From: Nocardioides cavernae
Lineage (GTDB): Bacteria > Actinomycetota > Actinomycetes > Propionibacteriales > Nocardioidaceae
Direction: 5' to 3'
Assembly (NCBI RefSeq): GCF_016907475.1
Contig: NZ_JAFBCA010000001.1
Coordinates: 4,402,001 to 4,466,000, forward strand
Length of the DNA stretch: 64,000 bases
Part shown: positions 8,816 to 17,614 of the stretch, in pieces
Numbering within the stretch: the stretch's first letter is position 1
Layout: every line of letters starts with the position of its first letter
Made by a program: the position numbers and the translations under genes
Notes under the pieces: model-generated
What the model saw: only the letters and a program-made list of their open reading frames with translations
What the model was told of the DNA's origin: nothing
Database searches by the model: none

Positions 8816-10531
8816 TCAGAAGGCGGCGTTGAGGATGATGACCATCACGAGCGCGATGCCGGCGAGCGGGACCGTCCGGCGGTACCACGGGTAGGACGAC
8901 TCCTCGGGATCGATGCGGTCCTCTCTCGGCGTCTCGGAGTAGACGAGACCCTTGAGCTCGGAGGCCGGCTTGGGCTTGGTCACCAATGAGACGACGATGC
9001 TGAGCACGAAGTCCACGACGAAGGCCGTGGACGCGGCGAGGAAGGCCGCACCCTGGCCGGGCAGGTCGATGACACCGGCGGCGGCCAGGCGGTCGACGGC
9101 GACAGCCGACACCGTGCCGAACACCAGGCCGACCCACGCCGCGGTCGGCGTCATCCGCTTCCAGAACATGCCCAGGATGAACGTCGCGAACAGCGGCGCG
9201 TTGAAGAACCCGAAGAGCGTCTGCAGGTAGTTCATGACGTTGTCGTAGCCCATGGCGATCTGGGCGGTGAAGATCGCGATGATGGTCGCCGCGACGGTCG
9301 CGAGACGCCCGATGCGGAGGTAGTAGTCGTCGCTGTGGTCCTTGCGGATGTAGCGCTGCCACAGGTCGTAGGAGAAGACGGTGTTGAACGCCGAGATGTT
9401 GGCGGCCATGCCGGCCATGAAGGCGGCGAGGAGACCGGCGATCGCCAGGCCGAGCAGGCCGTTGGGCAGCACCTCTCGCATCAGCAGCAGCAGGGCGTCG
9501 TTGTACGCCACCCCCTCGCCGCTCGCCCCGCCTGCGGGGGTGCCGCCGTTCTTGAGGTCGATCATCTCCTGCACCAGGACCGCGGAGACCATGCCCGGCA
9601 CGATCACGATGAAGGGGATGAACATCTTCGGGAAGGACCCGATGATCGGCGTCTTGCGAGCCGCGGAGAGCGAGTTGGAGGCCATCGCCCGCTGGACCTC
9701 GACGAAGTTGGTCGTCCAGTAGCCGAAGGACAGCACGAACCCGAGACCGAACACGATGCCGACCACCGAGAAGAACGGGGAGTCGAACCCGGAGAGGGCC
9801 TGCCCGGGCCACGACTCGAGCTGCTGGCTCGCCGGGGCGACTTCCGCAGAGGCCGGTGCGCTGTTCGCTGCGGCGGTGATCTTGTCGTTGAGGCCGTCCC
9901 AGCCGCCGACGCGGTTCAGCCCGAGGAGGGTCAGCGGCAGCAGCGAGGCGACGATGACGAAGAACTGCAGCACCTCGTTGTAGATCGCGGCGCTCAGGCC
10001 GCCGAGGGTGATGTAGGACAGCACGATCGCGCCGGCGACGACGAGCGCGATCCAGATCGGCCAGCCGAGCAGTGCGTGGAGGATGCCAGCGAGCAGCGCG
10101 AGGTTGACGCCCGCGATGAGCAGCTGGGCCACGGCGAAGCTGATGGCATTGACCAGGTGGGCCCCGGTGCCGAACCGCTTGAACATGAACTCCGGGACCG
10201 AGCGAACCTTCGAGCCGTAGTAGAACGGCATCATCACGACGCCGAGGAACAGCATCGCCGGCACCGCGCCGACCCAGAAGTAGTGGACCGTCGGGAGCCC
10301 GATCTCCGCGCCGTTGGCGGACATGCCCATGATCTCGACCGCACCGAGGTTGGCGGAGATGAAGGCCAGGCCCGTCACCCACGCCGGCAGTGAACGACCG
10401 GAGAGGAAGAAGTCGATCGAGTCCGACACCGACCGCCGGGCCATCACGCCGATGCCGAGCACGAAGCCGAAGTAGATCGCGACCAGCAGGTAGTCCAGCC
10501 AGGTCGCGTCGATCAGGGTGTCGGACGACAT
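8816..10531 (-). CDS. Sodium:solute symporter family (SSS/SGLT-like) transporter
   Basis: 571-residue integral membrane protein with about 14 hydrophobic segments, the usual number for the long SSS branch. The start region LDYLLVAIYFGFVLGIGVMA matches TM1; DFFLSGRSLPAWVTGLAFIS is the classic SSS signature after TM1; GFVLSFGYWTTNFVEVQRAM and FMAGMAANISAFNTVFSYDL (Ser/Thr Na+-site region) are also visible. It should couple inward Na+ flow to uptake of a sugar, vitamin, nucleobase or acid; the sequence does not settle the substrate. Nearness to the purine genes hints at purine-related uptake but is weak evidence because a separate promoter is likely. Forms a two-gene unit with the small membrane protein downstream. 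Confidence 0.92.
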   Translation of the reverse strand: MSSDTLIDATWLDYLLVAIYFGFVLGIGVMARRSVSDSIDFFLSGRSLPAWVTGLAFISANLGAVEIMGMSANGAEIGLPTVHYFWVGAVPAMLFLGVVMMPFYYGSKVRSVPEFMFKRFGTGAHLVNAISFAVAQLLIAGVNLALLAGILHALLGWPIWIALVVAGAIVLSYITLGGLSAAIYNEVLQFFVIVASLLPLTLLGLNRVGGWDGLNDKITAAANSAPASAEVAPASQQLESWPGQALSGFDSPFFSVVGIVFGLGFVLSFGYWTTNFVEVQRAMASNSLSAARKTPIIGSFPKMFIPFIVIVPGMVSAVLVQEMIDLKNGGTPAGGASGEGVAYNDALLLLMREVLPNGLLGLAIAGLLAAFMAGMAANISAFNTVFSYDLWQRYIRKDHSDDYYLRIGRLATVAATIIAIFTAQIAMGYDNVMNYLQTLFGFFNAPLFATFILGMFWKRMTPTAAWVGLVFGTVSAVAVDRLAAAGVIDLPGQGAAFLAASTAFVVDFVLSIVVSLVTKPKPASELKGLVYSETPREDRIDPEESSYPWYRRTVPLAGIALVMVIILNAAF

Positions 10532-10682
10532 GTCACCTCCCGAGATTCATGTGTGGGCCACCCAGCAACCTAGACCTCTCGCGTCGGTCCGCGCGACCAC
10601 CCCGTGGTGGGTCAATCCAGCCCGGATCGCACTTCCGCGGGGTGTCCGACAGTGCGATCCTCGTCGGAGGAGAGGCATCGAC

Positions 10683-11300
10683 ATGGACTACCGCGACGCG
10701 CACCGAGCGCTGCAGGACCGCTTCGACACCCGGCGGCTGGCCGACCGACTGGGCAGCGTCGCGGGCGACGACCTGACCGCCTTCACGGACTTCATCGAGG
10801 CACGTGACATGTTCTTCCTCGCGACCTCGGACGCCGACGGGCAGCCGCAGTCCTCCTACAAGGGTGGCCACCCCGGGTTCGTCCGGGTGATCGACCCGTC
10901 GACGCTCGCCTTCCCGCTCTACGACGGCAACGGCATGTTCCTCAGCGCCGGCAACGTCACCGAGAACCCGCTGGTCGGCCTGCTCTTCATCGACTTCTCC
11001 AACGGCTCGCGCCTCCGCCTCAACGGCGAGGCGTCGATCGATCCCTCGGACCCGCTCCTCGCGGAGTTCCCCGGCGCCAAGCTGGTCGTCCGGGTGCGCG
11101 CACACGCGGTGTTCCCCAACTGCCGGAGGTACGTCCACACGCACGGTCCGCAGGAGAGGTCGGTCTTCGTGCCCGTCGAGGGCGCGCAGCCGCCGGTCCC
11201 CGACTGGAAGCTCGACGAGTGGTTCGACGGCACCCTCGCGAAGGGCGACCCGGCACTCGACGCGACCAACCCCAGCGCGCCGTCCGTCCCGCAGTTCTGA
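10683..11300 (+). CDS. Pyridoxamine 5'-phosphate oxidase-family flavoprotein
   Basis: 205 residues. The split-barrel FMN-binding core begins about residue 35: FIEARDMFFLATSDADGQPQ is the typical first strand pair, followed by SSYKGGHPGFVRVID, a GNGMFLSAGNVTENPLVGLL stretch and SRLRLNGEASID. These match the general stress/PNPOx-like flavin oxidoreductase group rather than true PdxH, whose substrate motif is absent. Function is probably an F420- or FMN-dependent reductase or a flavin sensor. The ATG at 10683 is preceded by GGAGAGG. It stands alone and diverges from the symporter. Confidence 0.82.
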   Translation: MDYRDAHRALQDRFDTRRLADRLGSVAGDDLTAFTDFIEARDMFFLATSDADGQPQSSYKGGHPGFVRVIDPSTLAFPLYDGNGMFLSAGNVTENPLVGLLFIDFSNGSRLRLNGEASIDPSDPLLAEFPGAKLVVRVRAHAVFPNCRRYVHTHGPQERSVFVPVEGAQPPVPDWKLDEWFDGTLAKGDPALDATNPSAPSVPQF

Positions 11301-11304
11301 CGGG

Positions 11305-11688
11305 TCAGTCGCCGACGACGACCTCCACCTCGAAGCCCTCCGAGCTCTCGACGTAGAGCGCGACGTGCTGCTCGCCGCCGGCGTGCGGGTAGCGGTCGGC
11401 GTACAGCTCGTGCCAGCCGTGCTCGGTCGACTCCGCCCGCATCCGGTCGAGCTCGGCACGGGTGTCGACCGTGAGGGCGAGGTGGTTCACCCCGGGGCGC
11501 AGCCGGTCGTGCTCGCCGTGCTGGTCGGGAGAGTGCTCCAGGAAGAGGTAGGTGCCGTCCGGGTGCACCCACGACAGCGCCCCCTCCTCACGCTGCCAGT
11601 CGCACGAGGCGAGCAGCCAACCCCACTCCCCCTCCGCGGTGGCGAGCTCGGCGACCCAGAGGTCCAGGTGGTGCAGCGCGCGCGGCAT
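11305..11688 (-). CDS. VOC-family (glyoxalase/bleomycin resistance-like) protein
   Basis: 127 residues with the paired beta-alpha-beta-beta-beta modules of the vicinal oxygen chelate fold: ALHHLDLWVAEL at the start (first metal-ligand His) and GVNHLALTVDT near 65-75 beginning the second module, ending in a GFEVEVVVGD strand with the usual terminal acidic ligand. Could be a dioxygenase, lyase or binding protein; the substrate is not visible. Convergent with the flavoprotein gene, 4 bp apart. Confidence 0.8.
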   Translation of the reverse strand: MPRALHHLDLWVAELATAEGEWGWLLASCDWQREEGALSWVHPDGTYLFLEHSPDQHGEHDRLRPGVNHLALTVDTRAELDRMRAESTEHGWHELYADRYPHAGGEQHVALYVESSEGFEVEVVVGD

Positions 11689-11721
11689 GTCGCGACCCTA
11701 GACCTCTGACAGGGTGGCGCG

Positions 11722-12084
11722 ATGGACCCTCGGCCCGTCTCCGCACCCCTCGCCGCGGCGCTCGTCGTCCTCGGCATCGTGCTGGCCGCCGGTCCCGCGC
11801 TCCTCGCCGGCTTCACCATCTGCGGTGTCTCCGGCTGCACGGGCGGCGGCTTCGGCCGCTCCACCGACCCCGACCTGACCCGGCTCCTGCTGCTCGCCAC
11901 CGGGGTCGTCGCCGGGCTGCCGCTGGCGCTCTACGCGCTCGTACGCCGCAGCGCCCGGCTGGCGGCGTACGCGGTCGGCCTCTCCGTGCTGGCGACGCTC
12001 CTCGCCGGGCTCGTCATCGGCTCCGACCTCCGCGGCTGCCCGCGCGACGTCTCGACCGCGACCTGTCTGGAGGAGTCGGGCTGA
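11722..12084 (+). CDS. Small membrane protein, unknown function
   Basis: 120 residues with three hydrophobic segments at about 8-29, 57-73 and 80-100. The loop after the first segment holds two Cys (CGVSGC) next to GGGFGRS, and another two Cys lie in the C-terminal tail, possibly making extracytoplasmic disulphides. ATG start after GACAGGGTGGCGCG. I do not recognise the family. It is followed by a strong hairpin, so it is probably monocistronic. Confidence 0.6.
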   Translation: MDPRPVSAPLAAALVVLGIVLAAGPALLAGFTICGVSGCTGGGFGRSTDPDLTRLLLLATGVVAGLPLALYALVRRSARLAAYAVGLSVLATLLAGLVIGSDLRGCPRDVSTATCLEESG

Positions 12085-12106
12085 GGACTCGGGCTGGTTG
12101 GCGGTC

Positions 12107-12151
12107 ATCGTGGAACATCCGCGTCACCTGATGACTCGGATCTTCCACGAT
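12107..12151. terminator. Hairpin after small membrane gene
   Basis: Arms 12107-12121 and 12137-12151 pair over 15 bp with one mismatch (ATCGTGGAACATCCG against its complement), around a 15-nt loop. It is 22 nt past the stop of the plus-strand membrane gene and on the 3' side of guaA (minus), so it could end transcription from both sides. The remaining bases to guaA (12152-12265) hold nothing else I recognise. Confidence 0.55.
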
Positions 12152-12265
12152 CCTGTCCGGGAACGTGTGCCAGAGTCACACGCACCCTGGCGCCGTTTCC
12201 CGGCGTCCTGACCTACGAGATCACCCGGTCCGTATGGCTCGCGGCGCAACCCCGGCGCGGGTGGC

Positions 12266-13843
12266 TCACTCCCACTCGATGGTGCCCGGGGGCTTCGAGG
12301 TGATGTCGAGGGTGACCCGGTTGATCTCCTCGACCTCGTTGGTGATGCGGGTGGAGATCCGCTCCATCACCTCGTAGGGCAGGCGGGCCCAGTCGGCGGT
12401 CATCGCGTCCTCGGAGGTCACCGGGCGGATCACGACGGGGTGGCCGTAGGTGCGGCCGTCGCCCTGCACGCCGACGGAGCGGACGTCGGCGAGCAGCACG
12501 ACCGGCATCTGCCAGATGTCGCGGTCGAGGCCGGCGCGGGTCAGCTCCTGGCGGGCGATCGCGTCGGCGCGGCGCAGGATGTCGAGCCGGTCGGCGGTCA
12601 CCTCGCCGATGATGCGGATGCCGAGGCCGGGACCGGGGAAGGGCTGGCGCCACACCATCTCCGCCGGCAGGCCGAGCTGCTCGCCGACGAGGCGGACCTC
12701 GTCCTTGAACAGGGTGCGCAGCGGCTCGACGAGTGCGAACTCGAGGTCCTCGGGCAGGCCGCCGACGTTGTGGTGCGACTTGATGTTGGAGGTGCCGGCG
12801 CCGCCGCCGGACTCGACGACGTCGGGGTAGAGCGTGCCCTGCACGAGGAAGCCGACCTTGTCGCCGTGCTCGGCCGCCTCGCCGAGCACCTGCACCTCGG
12901 CGGCCTCGAACGCGCGGATGAACTCGCGGCCGATGATCTTGCGCTTCTCCTCCGGGTCGGTGACGCCGGCGAGGGCGGCGAGGAAGGTCTCGCGCGCGTC
13001 GAAGACGTGGAGGTTGACGCCGGTCGCGGCGACGAAGTCGCGCTCGACCTGCTCGGCCTCGCCCTCACGGAGCAGCCCGTGGTCGACGAAGACACAGTGC
13101 AGCCGGTCGCCGATGGCGCGCTGCACGATGGCCGCGGCGACGGCCGAGTCGACGCCGCCGGACAGGCCGCAGATCGCCAGGCCGCTGTCGCCGATCTGCT
13201 CGCGGACGCGCTCGATCTGCTCCTCCGCGATGTTGAGCATGGTCCACGTCTGGCGGGCACCGGCGATGTGGTGGAGGAAGTGCTCGAGCACCTTCTGGCC
13301 GTGCTCGGAGTGCAGCACCTCGGGGTGCCACTGGACGCCGGCGAGACCGCGGTCGACGTCCTCGAACGCAGCGACCGGGGTGTCCGCGGTGGACGCGAGC
13401 ACGGTGAAGCCCTCGGGCGCCCGCGCGACGGAGTCGCCGTGCGACATCCAGACCTTGTGCTCGGAGGGGATGCCCTCGAGGAGGGTGCCCGGCTCGGAGA
13501 CGGAGACCGGGGTACGCCCGTACTCGCGCGCGCCGGTGTGGGCGACCTCGCCGCCGAGGCCCTTGGCCATCAGCTGGAAGCCGTAGCACATCCCGAAGAC
13601 CGGCACCCCGGCCGTGAAGACGTGGTCGTCGATGCCCGGGGCGCCCTCGGAGTAGACGCTCGACGGGCCGCCGGACAGGATGATCGCCTTCGGCTTGCGG
13701 GCCAGCATCTCGGCCACCGGCATCGTGTGCGGGACGATCTCGGAGTAGACCCGCGCCTCGCGCACCCGCCTCGCGATCAGCTGGGCGTACTGCGCCCCGA
13801 AGTCGACGACGAGGACCAGGTCGTGCTCTCCAGGCTGCGTCAC
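12266..13843 (-). CDS. guaA: GMP synthase (glutamine-hydrolysing)
   Basis: Converts XMP to GMP using glutamine and ATP; final step of guanine nucleotide synthesis, cytosolic. The 525-residue protein has the class I glutaminase first: VFGMCYGFQ with nucleophile Cys at residue 86 and a later [12 protein letters not shown] with the catalytic His/Glu. The ATP-pyrophosphatase domain follows with PP-loop [11 protein letters not shown] (about 229-239), and the C-terminal dimerisation domain ends KPPGTIEWE, the standard GuaA terminus. Start is GTG. The 315-bp stretch between it and the next upstream gene suggests its own promoter. Part of a conserved actinobacterial gua neighbourhood with guaB3 and guaB2 further along the same strand. 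Confidence 0.98.
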   Translation of the reverse strand: MTQPGEHDLVLVVDFGAQYAQLIARRVREARVYSEIVPHTMPVAEMLARKPKAIILSGGPSSVYSEGAPGIDDHVFTAGVPVFGMCYGFQLMAKGLGGEVAHTGAREYGRTPVSVSEPGTLLEGIPSEHKVWMSHGDSVARAPEGFTVLASTADTPVAAFEDVDRGLAGVQWHPEVLHSEHGQKVLEHFLHHIAGARQTWTMLNIAEEQIERVREQIGDSGLAICGLSGGVDSAVAAAIVQRAIGDRLHCVFVDHGLLREGEAEQVERDFVAATGVNLHVFDARETFLAALAGVTDPEEKRKIIGREFIRAFEAAEVQVLGEAAEHGDKVGFLVQGTLYPDVVESGGGAGTSNIKSHHNVGGLPEDLEFALVEPLRTLFKDEVRLVGEQLGLPAEMVWRQPFPGPGLGIRIIGEVTADRLDILRRADAIARQELTRAGLDRDIWQMPVVLLADVRSVGVQGDGRTYGHPVVIRPVTSEDAMTADWARLPYEVMERISTRITNEVEEINRVTLDITSKPPGTIEWE

Positions 13844-14158
13844 GCGCCGAGTCTATCGACGTACGCCCCCGGGCCGGGACGGGGCTGGGATCGGGCCGGG
13901 AACGCCCCAGGGCCCGATCGGGGAGGGAGGGTGATCGGACCCTGGGGCTTGGCTCCCAGCCACTGCGAACAGCTGCCGAGACGAGAGACCCGGCCCTTGG
14001 GAGGGAGCATGACTGCCGGGCCCCTCACCCGGCCCAACGACCTCTGCGAGGGGTGGTTACGGCCCGGCCCCGACCAACTTCCGGACCACCTTCCGGACCA
14101 CCTTCCGGACCACCTTCCGGACCACCTTCCGGACCAGGTTGCGGAGAGGTCCGCCGGA
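13844..14158. other. 315-bp gap upstream of guaA
   Basis: Non-coding stretch between guaA and the ChoD-like gene, which run in the same direction. It holds the 12-bp tandem array at 14079-14136 and a G-rich segment near 13915-13935. It presumably carries the guaA promoter and leader. I saw no convincing small gene or known RNA in it. Confidence 0.5.
14079..14136. repeat. 12-bp tandem repeat, five copies
   Basis: The unit TTCCGGACCACC starts at 14079, 14091, 14103, 14115 and 14127 with perfect 12-bp register; the last copy departs after TTCCGGACCA. It lies 22 bp beyond the ChoD-like stop. Each unit contains the palindrome TCCGGA. Copy number is likely variable between strains through slippage. 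Confidence 0.9.
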
Positions 14159-15880
14159 TCAGCTGACGCCGACGATCGGCAGCCGCAGCGCCCCCGGCGC
14201 GGCGTCCGGCACGGCCGGGTTCTTCGGCTCCACCGGCGCGAGTCGGCGGTAGGCCGACCCGAGCTCCGGGCGCGGGTCGGCCTCGCCCTTGTTGGGCCAG
14301 AACGCCATCGCCCGCTCGGCCTGCGCGGTGATGGTGAGCGACGGGTTCACCCCGAGGTTGGCCGAGATCGCCGACCCGTCGACGACGTGCAGGCCGTCGT
14401 AGCCGTAGACGCGCTGGTAGGCGTCCACGACGCCCGACTCGGGCGAGTCGCCGATGGCGCAACCACCGATGAAGTGGGCGGTCAAGGGCATGCCGAGCGG
14501 CTCGCCGACGGAGCCGTAGGCCTGCCGGGCGCCCATGATGCGTGCCAGCCGTCGGACGGCGTCGTACGCCGACGCGATGTAGGTCGGGTTGGGCGAGCCG
14601 TGGCCCTGTTGGGACGACATGTAGCCGATGGACCCGCGCGTGCGCCACACGGTCGTGATCGAGTTGTCCAGGGTCTGCATGACCAGGGCGACGACGGTGC
14701 GCCGCGACCAGGTGTTCAAGGCGTAGAGGTCCTTCAGGCCGTTGCGCTGCCGCCACAGCTCCTTGCCCCAGGTGCGCCACCGCTTCTCGCCGAGCACCTC
14801 GTCGACGAGCACGGTCGCGAGCAGCGGCATCACGTTGCGCCCGTGTCCGTAGCGGACGGGCTCGACGTGGGTGTGCTCGTCGGGGTGGAAGCTGGAGGTG
14901 ATCGCCACGCCGTCGGTCCAGTCGACGGCGTCGTCGTTGGCCGTGGCCCACAGGATGGCCTCGGAGTTGGTGCGGGTCAGCACGCCGAGGCGGTCCGAGA
15001 CCCGCGGGAGCGACCCCTCGGCCTTGAGGCGGTGCAGCAGCCGTTGCGTGCCGAGCGCTGCGGCCGAGAACACGACCTGGTCGGCCGTGAACGTCCTGAC
15101 GGCTCGACCGCGGGAGAGCTTCGCCTTGGTCCACCGTGCCGTCACCTCGTAGCCGCCCTCGGCGCGGGGGCGCACGTCGGTGACGGTCGTGAGGGGGTGC
15201 ACGACGGCGCCGGCCTGCTCCGCCAGGTAGAGGTAGTTCTTGACCAAGGTGTTCTTGGCGTTGTGCCGGCACCCGGTCATGCACGAGCCGCAGTTGATGC
15301 ACGTGGACCGGTCGGGACCGGCCCCGCCGAAGAACGGGTCGGGGACCTCCTCGCCCCCCGGCTGCCCGGGTTGCCCGAAGAAGACCCCCACGGGGGTCGC
15401 GTGGAAGGTGTCGCCGACGCCCATCTCGTCGGCGACCTTCTTCATGGCCACGTCCGCCGGCGTCGTCCTGGCGTACTCGGTCACGCCGAGCATCCGCTTG
15501 GCCTGGTCGTAGTAGGGCCCGAGCTCGGACTTCCAGTCCGTGATGTGCGCCCACTGCTGGTCGCGGTAGAACGGGTCCGGCGGCTCGTAGAGCGTGTTCG
15601 CGTAGTTGAGCGACCCTCCCCCCACCCCGGCGCCCGCGAGGATGAAGCAGTCGTGCACGAGGTCGATGCGCTGGATGCCGTACATGCCGAGCTCGGGGCG
15701 GAAGAGGAACTTCCGCACCTCGCCGCCGTGCTCGGGGAGGTCGTCGTCCTCGAAACGCGCGCCCGCCTCGAGCACGCCGACCCGGTAGCCCTTCTCCGTC
15801 AGCCGCAGCGCCGAGACCGACCCGCCGAAGCCCGACCCGATGACGAGGACGTCGTAGTGCTTGATCTCGGGGGCAGTCAT
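14159..15880 (-). CDS. choD: ChoD-like GMC-family FAD oxidoreductase
   Basis: 573 residues. Dinucleotide fold DVLVIGSGFGGSVSALRL (about 9-26), then ILAGAGVGGGSLNYANTLY, a Cys-rich CINCGSCMTGCRHNAKNT segment near 200 that resembles an iron-sulphur ligand pattern, and a C-terminal GVNPSLTITAQAERA with the FAD-contacting end. The overall pattern and place next to guaA agree with mycobacterial ChoD, annotated as cholesterol oxidase, although true steroid oxidation by that branch is disputed. The ATG overlaps the stop of the aldehyde dehydrogenase upstream by 4 nt (ATGA), so the two products probably act together, perhaps alcohol to aldehyde to acid. Symbol given by similarity and position only. 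Confidence 0.83.
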   Translation of the reverse strand: MTAPEIKHYDVLVIGSGFGGSVSALRLTEKGYRVGVLEAGARFEDDDLPEHGGEVRKFLFRPELGMYGIQRIDLVHDCFILAGAGVGGGSLNYANTLYEPPDPFYRDQQWAHITDWKSELGPYYDQAKRMLGVTEYARTTPADVAMKKVADEMGVGDTFHATPVGVFFGQPGQPGGEEVPDPFFGGAGPDRSTCINCGSCMTGCRHNAKNTLVKNYLYLAEQAGAVVHPLTTVTDVRPRAEGGYEVTARWTKAKLSRGRAVRTFTADQVVFSAAALGTQRLLHRLKAEGSLPRVSDRLGVLTRTNSEAILWATANDDAVDWTDGVAITSSFHPDEHTHVEPVRYGHGRNVMPLLATVLVDEVLGEKRWRTWGKELWRQRNGLKDLYALNTWSRRTVVALVMQTLDNSITTVWRTRGSIGYMSSQQGHGSPNPTYIASAYDAVRRLARIMGARQAYGSVGEPLGMPLTAHFIGGCAIGDSPESGVVDAYQRVYGYDGLHVVDGSAISANLGVNPSLTITAQAERAMAFWPNKGEADPRPELGSAYRRLAPVEPKNPAVPDAAPGALRLPIVGVS

Positions 15881-17493
15881 GCGAGGCCGAGCTTGTTGAG
15901 CAGCCGCAGTGCCCCGGTCATCACCTTCGCGTTGGTCTCCTCCGACATCCCGAACATCGGCGCGATCGGCACCAGCCGCTGGACGGCGACGGACTGCGCC
16001 TCGGTGTAGCGGTGGATGCCCTCGGCGCCCTGCCGGCGACCGAGGCCGGACTCGCGCATGCCGCCCATCGGCGCGCCGAGCGAGCCGAAGGTGGCGCCGT
16101 AGGCCTCGTTGACGTTGACCGTGCCGCACGCGATGCGGCGAGCCAGCGCCCGCCCGCGCGCGGTGTCGCGGGTCCAGACCGAGGCGTTGAGGCCGTACGT
16201 GCCGTCGTTGGCGCGCTCGACCGCCTCGTCCTCGCTGTGGAAGCGGTAGAGCGAGACGACCGGGCCGAAGGTCTCCTTGCCGAAGCACTCCATGTCGGCC
16301 GAGACCCCCTCGAGGATGGTGGGCTCGAAGACGTAGGGCCCGAGGTCGGGTCGGTGCCGGCCGCCGGTGAGCACGCGGGCGCCCTTGGCGACGGCGTCCT
16401 CGACGTGACGGGTGACGGTGTCGAGCTGCGCCTGCGAGATCAGCGACCCGACGTCGACGGACCACTCCTGGCTGGCGCCGAGGGTCATCGCCTGCGTGCG
16501 GGAGACGAAGGCGTCGACGAAGCGGTCGTAGACCTGGTCGGCGACGAACAGGCGCTCCATCGACACGCACAGCTGGCCGGCGTTGGAGAAGACCGCGCGG
16601 GTCGCCCCCTCGGCGGCCCGGTGCACGTCGGCGTCGCGGAGCACGAGCATCGGGTTCTTGCCACCGAGCTCCAGCGAGCAGCCGATCAGCCGCTCTGCGC
16701 ACCCCTTGGCGATGATGCGGCCGGTGGCCGTGGAGCCGGTGAAGCAGACGTAGTCGGCGTTCGCGACGATCGCGCCGCCCACCTCGGGACCGGGGCCGGC
16801 GACGACCTGCCAGGTCTCGGGCGGGAAGCCGGCCTCCTCGAGCAGCTGGGCGGCGAGTAGCGCGGTGAGCACGGTCTGCGCGTCGGGCTTGGACACCACC
16901 GCGTTGCCGGCCAGAAGCGCCGGGATGCCGTCGCAGAGCGCCATCGTGAGCGGGTAGTTCCAGGGCGAGATGATGCCGACGACGCCCTTCGGCACGCGGT
17001 TGACCTCGGCACGGGTGAGCACCGGGAACATGCCGCCGACGCGCCGGGTGTCGAGGTGCTCGTGGGCGGTGCGGCCGTAGTAGCGCGCGGTGAGCGCGAG
17101 GTGGGCGACCTCGAGGTAGGCGTCCTTGCGGGCCTTGCCCGACTCCCACACGACGAGGTCGATGAGCTCCTCCTGCCGGTCGAGCAGCAGGTCGTGCAGC
17201 CTCAGGAGTGCCGCCGCCCGGTCGTCGACGGAGGTGGCCGCCCACGACGCCTGCGCCCGACGCGCCCGGGCGAACGCCTCGGCCACGTCGGTCGGGCTCG
17301 ACTGGGGGACGTGCGCGAGCGGCGTGCCGCCGATCGGCGACGCGACGGCGACCGTCTCGCCGGTGGTGCTGACGAGGCGCCGCGTCAGGCTGGCGACGTA
17401 CGCGCGGTCGAGGCCGTAGGCGGCGGTGGCGTCGTGCTCGGGGTCGGCGGGCCCGTCGGTGACAGGACCGGACGCAGGGGTCTGCTCACTCAT
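15877..17493 (-). CDS. gabD2: Succinic-semialdehyde-type aldehyde dehydrogenase
   Basis: NAD(P)-dependent aldehyde dehydrogenase of 538 residues. Catalytic Cys309 lies in NAGQLCVSMERL and the general base Glu275 in SLELGGKNPML; NAD-site motifs GIISPWNYPL (about 173) and FTGSTATGR (about 251) are intact. The sequence and length fit the GabD2 branch annotated as succinic semialdehyde dehydrogenase, but substrate range of this branch is broad. I chose the ATG at 17493 (MSEQTPASG); an ATG 60 nt upstream is possible but adds low-complexity residues. Translationally coupled to the ChoD-like gene; paired 14-bp direct repeats lie 45-90 bp upstream of its start. Confidence 0.88.
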   Translation of the reverse strand: MSEQTPASGPVTDGPADPEHDATAAYGLDRAYVASLTRRLVSTTGETVAVASPIGGTPLAHVPQSSPTDVAEAFARARRAQASWAATSVDDRAAALLRLHDLLLDRQEELIDLVVWESGKARKDAYLEVAHLALTARYYGRTAHEHLDTRRVGGMFPVLTRAEVNRVPKGVVGIISPWNYPLTMALCDGIPALLAGNAVVSKPDAQTVLTALLAAQLLEEAGFPPETWQVVAGPGPEVGGAIVANADYVCFTGSTATGRIIAKGCAERLIGCSLELGGKNPMLVLRDADVHRAAEGATRAVFSNAGQLCVSMERLFVADQVYDRFVDAFVSRTQAMTLGASQEWSVDVGSLISQAQLDTVTRHVEDAVAKGARVLTGGRHRPDLGPYVFEPTILEGVSADMECFGKETFGPVVSLYRFHSEDEAVERANDGTYGLNASVWTRDTARGRALARRIACGTVNVNEAYGATFGSLGAPMGGMRESGLGRRQGAEGIHRYTEAQSVAVQRLVPIAPMFGMSEETNAKVMTGALRLLNKLGLA

Positions 17494-17537
17494 CCCTGCA
17501 GCGTAGGTCGCCGCCGACGCCGTTGCTACCGGTTGGT

Positions 17538-17580
17538 CACTTCGTCCCAACATTCGACATATCGACCACTTTTGTCCAAC
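17538..17580. promoter_or_regulatory. 14-bp imperfect direct repeats upstream of dehydrogenase
   Basis: CACTTCGTCCCAAC (17538-17551) and CACTTTTGTCCAAC (17567-17580) are start-to-start 29 bp apart in an unusually AT-rich gap. The spacer contains TCGACATATCGA, a small palindrome. Candidate regulator sites for the dehydrogenase/ChoD-like pair or the divergent membrane gene; no regulator is identified. Confidence 0.4.
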
Positions 17581-17614
17581 GTCCGGAGCCGCTCGATCGG
17601 TCTAGGCTCGCCGC

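Noticed and set aside
9335..10393. Plus-strand open frame inside the symporter
   Set aside because: Antisense shadow; the minus-strand transporter has full SSS motifs.
14079..14136. CRISPR array
   Set aside because: Unit is 12 bp with no spacers; it is a simple tandem repeat.
13844..14158. Possible structured RNA (SRP RNA or 6S-like) in the gap upstream of guaA
   Set aside because: No SRP core motif (GGAAGGGAGCAG-like tetraloop region) or other recognised RNA signature was found.
12440..16009. 1189-codon plus-strand open frame across guaA and the ChoD-like gene
   Set aside because: High-GC antisense frame; includes translated tandem repeat (LPDH)n but no domain, while both opposite genes are intact.
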